From Paracoccus sp041927875 (GTDB lineage Bacteria > Pseudomonadota > Alphaproteobacteria > Rhodobacterales > Rhodobacteraceae): DNA of 64,000 bases. Positions 16,270-26,500 of this stretch are shown piece after piece. The position numbers and the translations under genes were made by a program. Position 1 is the first letter of the stretch, and each line of letters begins with the position of its first letter. The notes beneath the pieces were generated by a model. The model had not been told where the DNA came from. It saw only the letters and a program-made list of their open reading frames with translations, and made no database searches. Location of the stretch: assembly GCF_041927875.1 (NCBI RefSeq), contig NZ_JBHFHN010000009.1; one strand, 5' to 3'.

Positions 16270-17229
16270 CTAATGCGCGCCGATCATCTCGGCCTGACGG
16301 ACGATCACCTCGGCCTGACGGATCGAGGCGATGTCGACCAATCGCCCCTTGTAGACTGCCGCACCGGCACCGGATTTCTTGGCCTCCTCCATCGCGGCCA
16401 GAATCTCGCGCGCTTCGGTCACCGCCTTTTCGGACGGGGTGAACACCTCATTCGCCAGCGCCACCTGCGAGGGGTGGATCGCCCATTTCCCAACCATGCC
16501 CAGCGTTGCCGACCGCAGCGCCTGGGCGCGGAAACCCTCGGGGTCGCTGAAATCCCCGAACGGCCCGTCGACAGGCAGGATGCCATGCGTCCGGCAGGCC
16601 GCGACGATCGCCGTCTGCGCCCAATGCCAGGGGTCAGACCAGTATTTCTGCCCCTCACGCCACATGTAATAGTTTTCCTGCGTCCCGCCGATCCCGGTGG
16701 TCTGCATCCCCATGCTGGCCGCGAAATCCGCCGCGCCCAGGCTCATCGCCTGCAACCGCGGGCTTGAGGCCGCGATCTCCTCGACATGGGCGATCCCGGC
16801 GGCGGTCTCGATAATGACCTCCAGGCTGATGCGTTTCGTCCGGCCTTTCGCCGCCTCGATGGCCGAAACCAGCGCATCAACCGCATAGACATCCGCCGCG
16901 CAGCCGACCTTGGGAATCATGATCTGGTCAATGCGTTCCGAACCCTCCTCCAGCAGTTCGACGACATCTCGATACCAGTAAGGTGTATCCAGACCGTTAA
17001 TTCGGACCGAAAGATATTTGTTGCCCCAGTCGATCTCGTGGCTGGCGGTGATGATGTTGCGCCGGGCTTGCGCCTTGTCGTCAGGGGCGACCGAATCCTC
17101 CAGATCCAAGTTCACCACGTCCGCCGCGCTTCCCGCCATCTTGGCAAACAGCGCCGGGCGCGAGCCAGGCCCGAAAAGCTGGCAGCGGTTGGGGCGGGCG
17201 GGGGCTTGCGGCTGCACACGGAAGGACAT
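16270..17229 (-). CDS. mcl1: L-malyl-CoA/beta-methylmalyl-CoA lyase
   Basis: CitE-like lyase that cleaves beta-methylmalyl-CoA to glyoxylate and propionyl-CoA and also forms or splits malyl-CoA, a key step of acetate assimilation by the ethylmalonyl-CoA pathway. The 319 residues start MSFRVQPQAPARPNRCQLF, then GPGSRPALFAKMAGS, VNLDLEDSVAPDDK (acidic metal ligands), SLEVIIETAAGI and MSLGAADFAASMG, and KWAIHPSQVALA. ATG at 17229 has GAGG 5 bases upstream. Divergent from the aminotransferase gene with a 132-base shared control region. Length and sequence match Mcl1 of Rhodobacter rather than citrate lyase beta. Confidence 0.9.
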   Translation of the reverse strand: MSFRVQPQAPARPNRCQLFGPGSRPALFAKMAGSAADVVNLDLEDSVAPDDKAQARRNIITASHEIDWGNKYLSVRINGLDTPYWYRDVVELLEEGSERIDQIMIPKVGCAADVYAVDALVSAIEAAKGRTKRISLEVIIETAAGIAHVEEIAASSPRLQAMSLGAADFAASMGMQTTGIGGTQENYYMWREGQKYWSDPWHWAQTAIVAACRTHGILPVDGPFGDFSDPEGFRAQALRSATLGMVGKWAIHPSQVALANEVFTPSEKAVTEAREILAAMEEAKKSGAGAAVYKGRLVDIASIRQAEVIVRQAEMIGAH

Positions 17230-17263
17230 CGGCACCTCGGAGTCAGAAAATTACGTTTCGCAC

Positions 17264-17293
17264 TTGCAGCAAGCTGGAATATTGCGCGCGCAA
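17264..17293. promoter_or_regulatory. Paired TTGC/GCAA palindromes in mcl1 control region
   Basis: TTGCAGCAA (17264-17272) and TTGCGCGCGCAA (17282-17293) are both symmetric and share TTGC/GCAA arms, nine bases apart, 35-64 bases upstream of the mcl1 start. Short-chain-acyl-CoA regulators of the PccR/RamB kind are described with TTTGCAAA-like paired sites in this lineage, so a related regulator may bind here. The arms are seen; the binding protein is inferred. Confidence 0.4.
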
Positions 17294-17361
17294 AAACAAG
17301 CCGTGACTTGACGGCATCCGCCATCGGCGCGATCAAGCGCGGGCAACCGAAGGAGACCCCG

Positions 17362-18222
17362 ATGACCCGCACCGTTTACGTCAATGGCGATTATCTTCCC
17401 GAAGACCAGGCCAAGGTGTCGGTGTTCGACCGGGGCTTTCTGATGGCCGACGCCGTGTATGAGGTGACCAGCGTGCTGGGCGGCAAGTTGATCGATTTCG
17501 CCGGCCATTGCCGCAGGCTGGATCGGTCGCTGCGCGAGCTGGACATGGTTAACCCGCACAGCGATGACGATTGGCTGGCGATCCACCGCGAGATGGTGTC
17601 GCGCAACGCCATCACCGACGGTCTGGTTTACCTTCAGGTGACGCGCGGCAACCCCGGCGATCGCGATTTTGCCTTTCCGTCGAAAGAAACCGCGCCGACC
17701 GTTGTTTTGTTTACGCAATCGAAACCCGGCCTCGCCGATAATCCGCAGGCGCGCAGCGGGCTGAAGGTCATTACGCTGGATGACCTTCGCTGGGCGCGGC
17801 GTGACATCAAGACGGTGCAACTGCTGTATCCGTCGATGGGCAAGATGGCGGCCAAGGCGGCGGGGGCTGACGACGCCTGGTTCGTTCAGGACGGGCTGGT
17901 GACCGAAGGCACCAGCAACAACGCCTATATCGTGACGGGCAAGAAGATCGTGACCCGCGCGCTGTCGAACGACATCCTGCACGGCATCACCCGCGCGGCC
18001 GTGCTGCGCTTTGCGCGCGAGGCGCAGTTCGAGGTCGAGGAGCGCAGCTTCACCGTCGATGAAGCGAAGGCGGCGGATGAGGCCTTCGTGACCTCGGCAT
18101 CGGCCTTTGTGCTGCCGGTGGTGGCGATCGATGGCGCGCCAGTCGGCAGCGGCAGCGCCGGGCCGGTCGCGGCACGGCTTCGGGAAATCTACCTTGACGA
18201 AAGCCGCAAGGCGGCAGTGTAG
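17362..18222 (+). CDS. D-amino-acid transaminase-like class IV aminotransferase
   Basis: PLP enzyme of fold type IV (with D-alanine transaminase, branched-chain aminotransferase and aminodeoxychorismate lyase). The 286-residue protein starts MTRTVYVNGDYLPEDQAK; VFDRGFLMADAVYEV is the N-terminal signature, Lys150 in RRDIKTVQLLYP is the expected Schiff-base residue, and VTEGTSNNAYIV is the cofactor-binding turn. The ATG has AAGGAG 7 bases upstream. The D-alanine transaminase subgroup is favoured by the DIK motif, but the substrate is not certain. Divergent from mcl1. Confidence 0.85.
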   Translation: MTRTVYVNGDYLPEDQAKVSVFDRGFLMADAVYEVTSVLGGKLIDFAGHCRRLDRSLRELDMVNPHSDDDWLAIHREMVSRNAITDGLVYLQVTRGNPGDRDFAFPSKETAPTVVLFTQSKPGLADNPQARSGLKVITLDDLRWARRDIKTVQLLYPSMGKMAAKAAGADDAWFVQDGLVTEGTSNNAYIVTGKKIVTRALSNDILHGITRAAVLRFAREAQFEVEERSFTVDEAKAADEAFVTSASAFVLPVVAIDGAPVGSGSAGPVAARLREIYLDESRKAAV

Positions 18223-18666
18223 CCGACCGGATAAGCGGCCGCCTGATGCCATGCGGCGCGGCCATGTTGTGCACCCCCATGCGGGGCAAGCATCCCTTTG
18301 CCAGGTCGCGGCTATGGGCTGGGGTGTCGGCGCATCCATCGGGTCAGTCGTCATCGGCCATGCCGACTTAGGTGATCCGCTGATCAACCAGAGTGCGCAA
18401 GCCGCAAAGCCTGGGCCTGTCCGCAACCTCGCAGATCGGCCGCGACGACGCTGTTTTCGTCGGCGACGTGTCGCGGCACAGCCCGCGCGCAGTGTCGACT
18501 GCCTGGCATGGAAGCGAAAACCGCAGCGCGCCCCATTGTCATACGCGCCATAGCCCCGTTTCAGGCGGCTTCACCGTCGCCGGATTACGTCGCCAACGCA
18601 GAAACCGTGACCATCAGGGCGCGGGGTCGCCACGGGCGCACATCACCCTTTCCCTTCAGCGATCGC
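18223..18666. other. Non-coding gap between aminotransferase and rnr
   Basis: About 440 bases between two convergent genes. No frame has a ribosome site plus sensible composition on either strand, and I see no tRNA or clear terminator. A TTGTGCAC string near 18263 resembles the GTGCAC arms upstream of pheT, possibly by chance. Confidence 0.5.
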
Positions 18667-20904
18667 TCAGACGCGCCGCGTTCGCTTGACCTTGCGCGAC
18701 ACGGCTGCGCCGCGCGCCTTGGCCGCGCCGATGCGTCGACCGCGCGCGCCCTTTTTGCCCGGGGTGGCCGCGGGCAAGCTGGCGCCATCGACCTCAAGCA
18801 GCTCAAGCATCAGGCCGCCGGTTACCGGGATCGCCTCGGCCAGGCGCACCGTCACGCGCTGCCCGATGCCGATGGTCAATCCACTGTCCGACCCCATCAG
18901 CGTCTGTGCGTCCTTGTCGAACAGGAAATACTCGCGGCCGATGTCGCGGATCGGGATCAGGCCGTCGGCGCCGGTCTGGTCCAGCTTGACGAAGGCGCCG
19001 AACCGCTGGACGCCGCTGATCCGGCCCGTGAACTCTTGCCCCACGCGATCCGACAGATAGGCCGCCAGATAGCGGTCGGTCGTGTCGCGTTCAGCCGCCA
19101 TGCTGCGACGCTCGGCGTCAGATATCAGTTGCGCGGTTTCTTCAAGCTGTTCAACGTCTTGGGCCGACAAACCATCCTTGCCCCAGCTATGCCCGGAAAT
19201 CAGGGCGCGATGCACGATCAGGTCGGCATAGCGCCGGATCGGACTGGTGAAATGTGCATAAGACCGCAGCGCCAGGCCGAAATGGCCATAATTTTCAGGG
19301 TAATAATACGCCTGCGTCATCGACCGCAGGGTGGTGACGTTGATCAGCTCATCGAAGTCCGTGCCTTCGGCCTGGGCCAGCAGCCGGTTCAGATGCGCGG
19401 TCTTCAGCACCTGGCCCTTGGCCAGCACAAAGCCCGAGGCCTGTGCGACCTCGCGCAGTGCGTCCAGTTTCAGCGGGCTCGGTTCTTCGTGCACGCGATA
19501 CAGCAGCGGGCGCTTCAGACGTTCCAACTCCTCGGCCGCCGCGACATTGGCCAGGATCATGAACTCTTCGATCAGCTTGTGCGCATCGAAACGGTCTCGA
19601 AAGCGCACCGACTGCACGCGGCCATCCGGGGTCAGCTCGATCTTGCGCTCAGGCAGGTCCAGATCCAGCGGCTGCCGTTCATGGCGCGCCAGCTTTGCGG
19701 CCTCATAAGCGGCATAAAGCGGCGCAATGACATCCGCCATCATCGCGGCCGTCCGGTCCGAGGGGCGGCCGTCCTGCGCCTCTTGCACCTCGTCATATGA
19801 CAGGCTGGCAACCGACCGGATCATCGCGCGGGTGAAGCGATGCGACATTTTGCGGCCCTGGGCATCCAGCACCATCCGCACGGCGATCACCGGTCGGTCG
19901 ACACCTTCATGAAGGCTGCACAGATCGCCCGACAGACGATCAGGCAGCATCGGCACAACGCGGTCGGGGAAATAGGTTGAATTGCCGCGTATGCGGGCCT
20001 CGCGGTCCAGCGCGCTGCCCGGCGTCACATAGGCCGCGACATCGGCAATGGCGACCCAGACGACATGGCCATCGCCCTCGGGATGGGCGTAACAGGCATC
20101 GTCGTGATCGCGCGCATCCGCCGGGTCGATGGTGCAAAATGGCAGATGGCGAAGATCCTCGCGCCCGCCAAGGCCGAGGGGGGTGGCGGCATCGGCCTCG
20201 GCGATCACCGCATCGGGAAAGTCGTCGGGAATCCCGTGCTGGTGAATGGCGATCAGGCTGACCGCCTTGGGGGCCGAAGGATCGCCAACCACATCGGTGA
20301 TCCGCGCCTGCGGCAGGCCCATACGCCGACCGCCGATCTGTTCGGCCTCGACCAGCTCGCCATCCTGGGCGCCATGGGTGTCGCCCGCCGCCACGCGCCA
20401 TTCGGTATCGGCGCCCTTGTCGATCGGCACGATCCGGCCGCCCTCGGGGCCGCGCCGGAAGATGCCGACCACCTTGTGCGGCGCAAAACCGATCTTGCGG
20501 ATCAGGCGGGCCTCGTAATGCCAAGCTTCGCCCGTGACCGGCACCAGCTTACCCAGGAAACGGTCTCCCTCGGCGAGGGGTTGATCTGCGGCGCGCGGGC
20601 GGAAGAGGATGCGGGGGGCCGCGCCCTCGCCATCCCATTCCAGGGGCGTGGCGAATTGGTCGCCAGCCGCGTCCGGCGCGCCCATCCGCAGCACGGTCAC
20701 TGGCGGCAGGCGGCCAGGATCGCGGAAGTTGCCGCGTTTGCGCGCGATCTGACCCTCGGCCTGAAGCTCTTTCAGCATCCGCTTCAGGTCGATCCGCGCC
20801 GCCCCCTTGATACCAAAGGCTTTGGCGATGTCGCGTTTTGCTGTCTCGCCCGGGTTTTCGGCGATCCAGTCGAGGATCTGTTGCTTGGTTGGCAAAGTGT
20901 TCAT
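18667..20904 (-). CDS. rnr: Ribonuclease R
   Basis: Processive 3'-5' exoribonuclease of the RNase II/R family that degrades structured RNA. In the 745-residue protein a winged-helix N-terminal domain (TKQQILDWIAENPG, about 5-60) is followed by cold-shock domains, the RNB catalytic core (IDPADARDHDDACY with its metal-binding Asp cluster; TSPIRRYADLIVHRAL), an S1 domain (FTGRISGVQRFGAFVKL) and a Lys/Arg-rich tail (KKGARGRRIGAAKARG). I start at MNTLPTKQQ because homology begins there; the ribosome site is weak and longer forms lack conservation. Confidence 0.93.
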   Translation of the reverse strand: MNTLPTKQQILDWIAENPGETAKRDIAKAFGIKGAARIDLKRMLKELQAEGQIARKRGNFRDPGRLPPVTVLRMGAPDAAGDQFATPLEWDGEGAAPRILFRPRAADQPLAEGDRFLGKLVPVTGEAWHYEARLIRKIGFAPHKVVGIFRRGPEGGRIVPIDKGADTEWRVAAGDTHGAQDGELVEAEQIGGRRMGLPQARITDVVGDPSAPKAVSLIAIHQHGIPDDFPDAVIAEADAATPLGLGGREDLRHLPFCTIDPADARDHDDACYAHPEGDGHVVWVAIADVAAYVTPGSALDREARIRGNSTYFPDRVVPMLPDRLSGDLCSLHEGVDRPVIAVRMVLDAQGRKMSHRFTRAMIRSVASLSYDEVQEAQDGRPSDRTAAMMADVIAPLYAAYEAAKLARHERQPLDLDLPERKIELTPDGRVQSVRFRDRFDAHKLIEEFMILANVAAAEELERLKRPLLYRVHEEPSPLKLDALREVAQASGFVLAKGQVLKTAHLNRLLAQAEGTDFDELINVTTLRSMTQAYYYPENYGHFGLALRSYAHFTSPIRRYADLIVHRALISGHSWGKDGLSAQDVEQLEETAQLISDAERRSMAAERDTTDRYLAAYLSDRVGQEFTGRISGVQRFGAFVKLDQTGADGLIPIRDIGREYFLFDKDAQTLMGSDSGLTIGIGQRVTVRLAEAIPVTGGLMLELLEVDGASLPAATPGKKGARGRRIGAAKARGAAVSRKVKRTRRV

Positions 20905-20923
20905 CGCGATAAGGTAATGTCGA

Positions 20924-21121
20924 TCGGCCGCCGCGAACAGGGGCCGGATGGCAGATCGCGCGGATATTCCACCGCGGGGCACGTATTGCTGTCCGTCCCG
21001 ACACCGCCCATCCCCCGATGGCGCAGGCAAGCCAGGCCGCCACGAGCTGCGAAAGCCATCGGACGCCGCGCCAGATCATGCGCTGCATGTCGCGCGCCAC
21101 TTGTAAAAAGCCGCTCATCAT
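20924..21121 (-). other. Possible short membrane ORF overlapping the kinase stop
   Basis: An ATG at 21121 overlaps the histidine kinase stop codon as ATGA and opens a frame beginning MMSGFLQVARDMQRMI with one hydrophobic helix (LVAAWLACAIGGWAV). The frame has no stop before it runs into rnr in a different register, so its 3' end is undefined; only the upstream part is plausible. The ATGA overlap is the one argument for it being real. Confidence 0.25.
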
Positions 21122-23385
21122 GCCGCGCCCCCAACCGCCATCGGCGGGCGCAACAGATCGGGGTCGATCAGCGGCGTCACATCGGCCGGGAGGTGGCGGT
21201 TCAGTGCCTGGGTCAGGTCGTGACGACGAAACGGCTTGGCCAGCACCGCATCAGCACCGGCCGCGGCCAGTTCGGGGCCGATCTCATCGCTGGGATGGGC
21301 GGTCAGCGCGATGATCGGCACCGGATCCGCCCCGATCCGCCTTTCGGCCAACCGAATGCGGCGCGTGGCCTCGATCCCGTCGAGTATGGGCATCGAGACG
21401 TCCATGAAGATCAGGTCGGGCCGGGTTTCATGCCACAGCGTCACCGCCTCTTGCCCGTTCGTCGCGAAGGTCAGATCGACGCCCATCGGTTCAAGCATCT
21501 TGCGCAGGACAAGCTGGTTGGTGCGGTTATCCTCGGCTGCAAGGATGCGCATCGGCCGCAGCTCGTCGGCGGGATGCTCGGGCTGCGGTGTTGTCAGACA
21601 GGGCGGCGGCAGCGCGCCCAGCACGGCGCGCAGCAGATCAGATCGCAGCGGCAGATCAAGAATGGCGGCAAAGCCGGCGGCATCGGCGCTATCGCGCACC
21701 GCAGCGCCGCATTCGGTCAGCAGAACGACCGGCACATGGCAGCCAACGGCTGCCAGCCGACCGACGAGGCCCGGCGCATCGCCGTCTCGCGGCATGTGAT
21801 CGGCAATGATCAGGTCAAAGCCCGGCGGATCCTGCGCCGCGTCTTTGCGTGGCGCGGCGGGACGCGACAGCCGCACCACAGCGTGATCGGCAGCGGGGCA
21901 GCACGCGACCGCCAGCCCCCAGCCGCGCAGCATCCGCGCCACAACGGGCGCGCGGACGGGATGATCCGATACCAGCAACACCCGCGTCAGATCGCCGGGG
22001 GGTAACGGCGGCGGGGGCGGCGGCGCATCGGGTGCCAGCGCAACGCGCAGACCAAGGTGGAAACACGCCCCCTGCCCCGGCGCGCTGTCGACAGTGACCT
22101 GCGCGCCCATCAACCGCGCCAGTTGATTGACGATGGCCAGGCCCAGACCGGTGCCCTGATACTGACGGCTGGTTTCATTCTCGACCTGATCGAACTCACC
22201 AAAGATCATCGCCTGATGTTCGGGCGCGATGCCGATACCGCTGTCTTCGACCGAAAGATCGACCTGCCAAAGCCCACCGCTGGCAGGGCTGGCTGCGGCG
22301 CGCAGGACGACATGGCCCGATGCGGTGAACTTGACCGCGTTGCCCAGAAGATTGGTCAGGATCTGGCGCAGCCGCAGCGGGTCGGCGATGATCCCGTCGG
22401 GCACCGACCCATCGACATCCAGCAGCAGCGCCAGCCCCTTGTCGCGCACCGATCCCTGCAACAGGGTCATCACTTCGGCCAGGCAGGCATGCAGGCTGAT
22501 CGGTTCGGGGTATAGACGCAGCCGGTCGGCCTCGGCCTTGGACATGTCCAGGATGTCGTTGATCAGTGCCAGCATCGCATCGCCCGAGGATCGGATCGTC
22601 TCGGCACACAGGCGTTGATCGTCGGTCAGCGCGCTGTCGCACAGCAGTTCAGCCATGCCGACGATGCCGTTCATCGGAGTGCGGATTTCATGGCTCATAT
22701 TCGCCAGGAAGGCGGATTTGGCGCGGCTCGCGCCCTCGGCCCGGCGACGGGCTTCGTCCAGCTCTGCCTCGCGCTGGATGGTGGCGGTGATGTCCGAGGC
22801 ATAGCAGACCAGATCGCCGCCGTCGCCCCAGCGGTCGATCACCCGCAGGCTGCGCCCCCCGGCGATCGGCACCACCAGCGTTTCAGGGCGCGGCCGACGC
22901 ACGCGGGCCATCATCAGGGCGATCCAATCGGCCCCGGCGATGCGATCCTGATCCAGAAGGCCAAGCTCGACCGTCTGCCGGATCATCGCCTCATAGGTCA
23001 TGCCGCGCGTGATCGCGAAGGCAGGCGCGAAAAACGCGACATAGGAACGGTTTGCGGCCACCAGCCGCAGGTCGGAATCATAGACGGCAAAGCCGTCGCG
23101 AATGGTTTCCAGCGCGTTCCACAGCCGCCGCTGCGCGATCTGGACGGCGGCATTGGCGCGCTCGAGATCGGCCAGAACGCGGTGACGCTCACCCTTCAGC
23201 GCATCGGCCTGGGCGCGCGCGGCCTCAAGCCCGTGGCGCTGTTCGGCGATCTTGTCCGTCAGCGCGCGGGCCTGGCTGGCGATCCGTTCGCGCGCCGCCG
23301 CCAGTTCGGCCTGCACCGTATCCAGCCGCCGTTCCGCCGCCAGCCGCGCCCGCCGTTCGGCCGCCAGTTTTTCAGTGATGTTCAC
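21118..23385 (-). CDS. Soluble hybrid histidine kinase with two receiver domains
   Basis: A 755-residue cytoplasmic sensor kinase with no membrane segment. Order: N-terminal coiled coil (about 1-90, rich in AERRARLAAERR), a PAS-like domain (about 95-190), HisKA with phospho-acceptor His232 in FLANMSHEIRTPMNG, HATPase with NLLGNAVKFT, DSGIGI and GTGLGLAI, a proline-rich linker (PPPPPPLPPG), a degenerate first receiver (FDLIIADHMP) and a second, intact receiver (AAEDNRTNQL, Asp662 in DLIFMDVSMP). The GTG at 23385 is the start; upstream in-frame codons run into a non-conserved region. No response-regulator gene is next to it. It is divergent to the alpha-2-macroglobulin gene. Confidence 0.88.
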   Translation of the reverse strand: MNITEKLAAERRARLAAERRLDTVQAELAAARERIASQARALTDKIAEQRHGLEAARAQADALKGERHRVLADLERANAAVQIAQRRLWNALETIRDGFAVYDSDLRLVAANRSYVAFFAPAFAITRGMTYEAMIRQTVELGLLDQDRIAGADWIALMMARVRRPRPETLVVPIAGGRSLRVIDRWGDGGDLVCYASDITATIQREAELDEARRRAEGASRAKSAFLANMSHEIRTPMNGIVGMAELLCDSALTDDQRLCAETIRSSGDAMLALINDILDMSKAEADRLRLYPEPISLHACLAEVMTLLQGSVRDKGLALLLDVDGSVPDGIIADPLRLRQILTNLLGNAVKFTASGHVVLRAAASPASGGLWQVDLSVEDSGIGIAPEHQAMIFGEFDQVENETSRQYQGTGLGLAIVNQLARLMGAQVTVDSAPGQGACFHLGLRVALAPDAPPPPPPLPPGDLTRVLLVSDHPVRAPVVARMLRGWGLAVACCPAADHAVVRLSRPAAPRKDAAQDPPGFDLIIADHMPRDGDAPGLVGRLAAVGCHVPVVLLTECGAAVRDSADAAGFAAILDLPLRSDLLRAVLGALPPPCLTTPQPEHPADELRPMRILAAEDNRTNQLVLRKMLEPMGVDLTFATNGQEAVTLWHETRPDLIFMDVSMPILDGIEATRRIRLAERRIGADPVPIIALTAHPSDEIGPELAAAGADAVLAKPFRRHDLTQALNRHLPADVTPLIDPDLLRPPMAVGGAA

Positions 23386-23536
23386 ATTCGCGCCCCCGTT
23401 GCATTGCCCGATTCGCCGCCTCGGCCAGACTGGACCAGCAACCCTGAATCTTCCGTTAAAGCGTTCACAAAACAGTCGCTTGCCCGAATCCGGCGGGCAT
23501 GAGAGGCTTCGCAATCGCCAATCCATGAGGCTTCCG

Positions 23537-26500
23537 ATGCGCCTGATTTTCGCCGCCCTGATCGCCCTGCTGGCCAGCCCGGCCATCGCCCAGGACAACC
23601 TGCTGATTCCGGCCAAGCGTCTGGTCATCATGGAAAATACGGACATGCCGGGGGGTGATCTGGCGCAGGTCTTTGACGTCACCATGCAGCAATGCGAAGC
23701 CGCTTGCCTGGCCAATCCCGACTGTCAGGCGCTGACCTTCAACGCACGCAGCAACGCCTGTTTCCCAAAATCCGATCCGGGTGAAGCGGCGCCTTTTCAG
23801 GGCGCCTATTCTGCCGTGGTGATGACCGCCGAGCCGGCCGTCATCGCGCAGGCTGCGGCGCGTGCAGCGGCACTGCGCGAGATTGCGACGCCCTCGGACT
23901 TGGCGGCTGCACTGGCGCAGGCGCAGGGTCTGGGGCGCAATCATCTGGCCGGATCGGGCGATCTGTCGGCGCAGGACATGATCGACATGGCCGCGACAGC
24001 GCGCGACAGTGGCGACCCCGATACCGCGCTGCGGCTGACCGGGGCGGCGTTGTCGATTACCGATTCCGCCGATCAATGGCTGGAATATGCCCGGCTGGCG
24101 CTGATGGTCACGTCCCAGGGGCGCAGCACCATGCTGGATCAGTCCGCGCTTGCGGCGTTGAACGGCTATCTGCGCGCGCAGGGCGACCCGACCGCCGCCG
24201 AGGCCTTGGCCCAGTTCGCCACCGCGCGTGAGGAGCAGGGCCAGACCCGCCGCGCGTTGCAGGCGCTGCGGCTGGCTGCCGATCTGCACGGCCGCGACGA
24301 TCTGATCGCCCTGCGCGATCAGGCCGAGGCCAAATACGGCTTTCGCATCATCGACCAGATTGTCGATGCCGATGGCACCGACCCGAAAATCTGCGCCGTA
24401 TTTTCTGAAAATCTGGCCGAATCCGGTGTCGATTACGCGCCTTTCGTCGCGCTGCCGCGCAGCGGGCTGTCGGTGCAGGCCGCGAACGACCGGCTGTGCG
24501 TCGGCGGCCTGAACCATGGTGAGCGGGTGACTGTCACCTTTCGTCAGGGCCTCCCCTCGGGTGAGGGGCAGGTGTTGCGCGCCGATGTCGAGGCGAACCA
24601 GTATATCCGCGACCGCGCCCCGCAGGTCCGGTTCGAGGGGCGCGCCTATGTCCTTCCGCGCAGCGCCGATGCCGGGCTTCCGGTGGTCAGCGTCAACACC
24701 GACCGGCTGAACCTGGAGCTGATCCGCGTCGGCGACCGCAACCTGATCCGCAGCCTGCGCGAAGGCTTTCTGGGCCGCCCGATGGACGGCTGGTCGGCGG
24801 AATATGTCGGCGATCAGATGGGTCAGGTGGTCTGGACCGGCACCGCCGAGGTGCCGATGCAGGTCAATACCGACGTCACGACCCGCCTGCCCGTGCAAGA
24901 GGTAACCGGCCCGCTGGGTCCGGGGATCTATGCGCTTCAGGCCAGCGTGCCGATGAAGGATGCCGATCAGGTGCTGCCCGCGACGCAGTGGTTCGTGGTC
25001 TCGGACATCGGCATCACCTCGCTGGGCGGGGCGGATGGGCTGACGGTGGTGGCCCGCGCGCTGTCGGATGCCGCGGCGCTGCCGGGGGCCGAGGTCACGC
25101 TGCTGTCGCGTGCCAATGACGTGCTGGGGCAGGTCCGCGCCGACGGTCAGGGCGTGGCGCGTTTCGATGCCGCGCTGACCACCGGCACCGGCGGTGCGGC
25201 CCCGGCTGCCGTGCAGGTCACGACCGGCGACGATCAGGATTTCGCCTTCCTGCCGCTGACCGACCCCGAATTCGACCTGTCCGACCGTGGCGTCGAGGGC
25301 CTGCCCCCCGCGCCGCCGGTCGATGTGTTCCTGACCACCGATCGCGGCGCCTATCGCGCGGGTGAGCTGATCAACGCCACGATCCTGGCCCGCACCCCCG
25401 AGGCCCGCGCCATTACCGGCCTGCCGCTGACCGCCGTGCTGACCCGCCCCGATGGGGTCGAGTTCGCCCGCCAGCCCGCGCCCGAAGCCGGTAGCGGCGG
25501 CCATGTGACAGCCTTTGCGATCCCCGCCACCGCGCCGCGTGGCACCTGGCGGCTGGATGTGCTGGCCGACCCCAAGGCCCCCGCGCTCGCCAGCACCCGC
25601 GTCCTGGTCGAGGATTTCCTGCCCGAACGGCTGGATTTCACGCCGGTCCTGCCCGAAGGCCCGCTGGCGCATGGCACCACGCCGGTGATGTCGCTGGATG
25701 CGCGCTACCTGTTCGGCGCGCCCGCCGCCAACCTGCCGGTCGAGGGCGAAGTGCGGCTATCCGCCGCCTCGGCGCTGCCGGGCTTTGATGGCTACAGCTT
25801 CGGGCTGCTGGATGCGCGGTTCGACCCGGTGACCGAGGTTCTGCCCGCCGCCGTGACCGACGATCAGGGTCGCCTGTCGCTGCCGCTGACGCTGCCCGAA
25901 ACCGGCCCGGACGGCGACCGTCCGCTGACCGCGCGGCTGACCGTCGCGGTGCGCGAAGGCTCGGGTCGGCCGGTGGAACGGCAGGTCGAACGGTTGCTGA
26001 TGCCCGAACGCACCGTGATCGGCATCAAACCCTTGTTCGAGGGTGGCGCCGTTGCCGAGGGGCAGCCCGCCGGGTTCCAGATCATCGCCGTCGGCCCCGA
26101 CGGACAGCCCAGGGACACCACTGCAACCTGGGTCATCAACCGGGTCGAGACCGATTACCAATGGTATGCGCTGGACGGCAGTTGGCAGTATGAGCCGATC
26201 ACCCGCCGCAGCCAGATCGCCACCGGAACCGTGCAGGTCGGCGCCGACGCGCCCGCGCGCATTGACCACCCGGTCGATTGGGGCCGGTATGAGGTGGTGG
26301 TGACGGCCGATGGCGGCGGTGCAAGCTCGATCGGGTTTGACGCGGGCTGGTATACCGCTTCGGGCGCGATGCAGACGCCCGACCGCATGGGCGTGTTGCT
26401 GGACCGTCCCGCCTATCGCGCGGGCGACACCGCCCAGGCCCGGATCGAGGCCCCTGCCGATGGCATCGCGCTGGTCTCGGTCCTGTCGAACCGGGTCGTC

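Noticed and set aside
18223..18666. Gene or tRNA in the gap between the aminotransferase and rnr
   Set aside because: No tRNA T-loop consensus, no ribosome site and composition of chance frames.
20924..21121. Small membrane protein gene between the kinase and rnr
   Set aside because: The frame runs on into rnr without a clear end and only the ATGA overlap supports it; kept as a low-confidence feature, not a gene.
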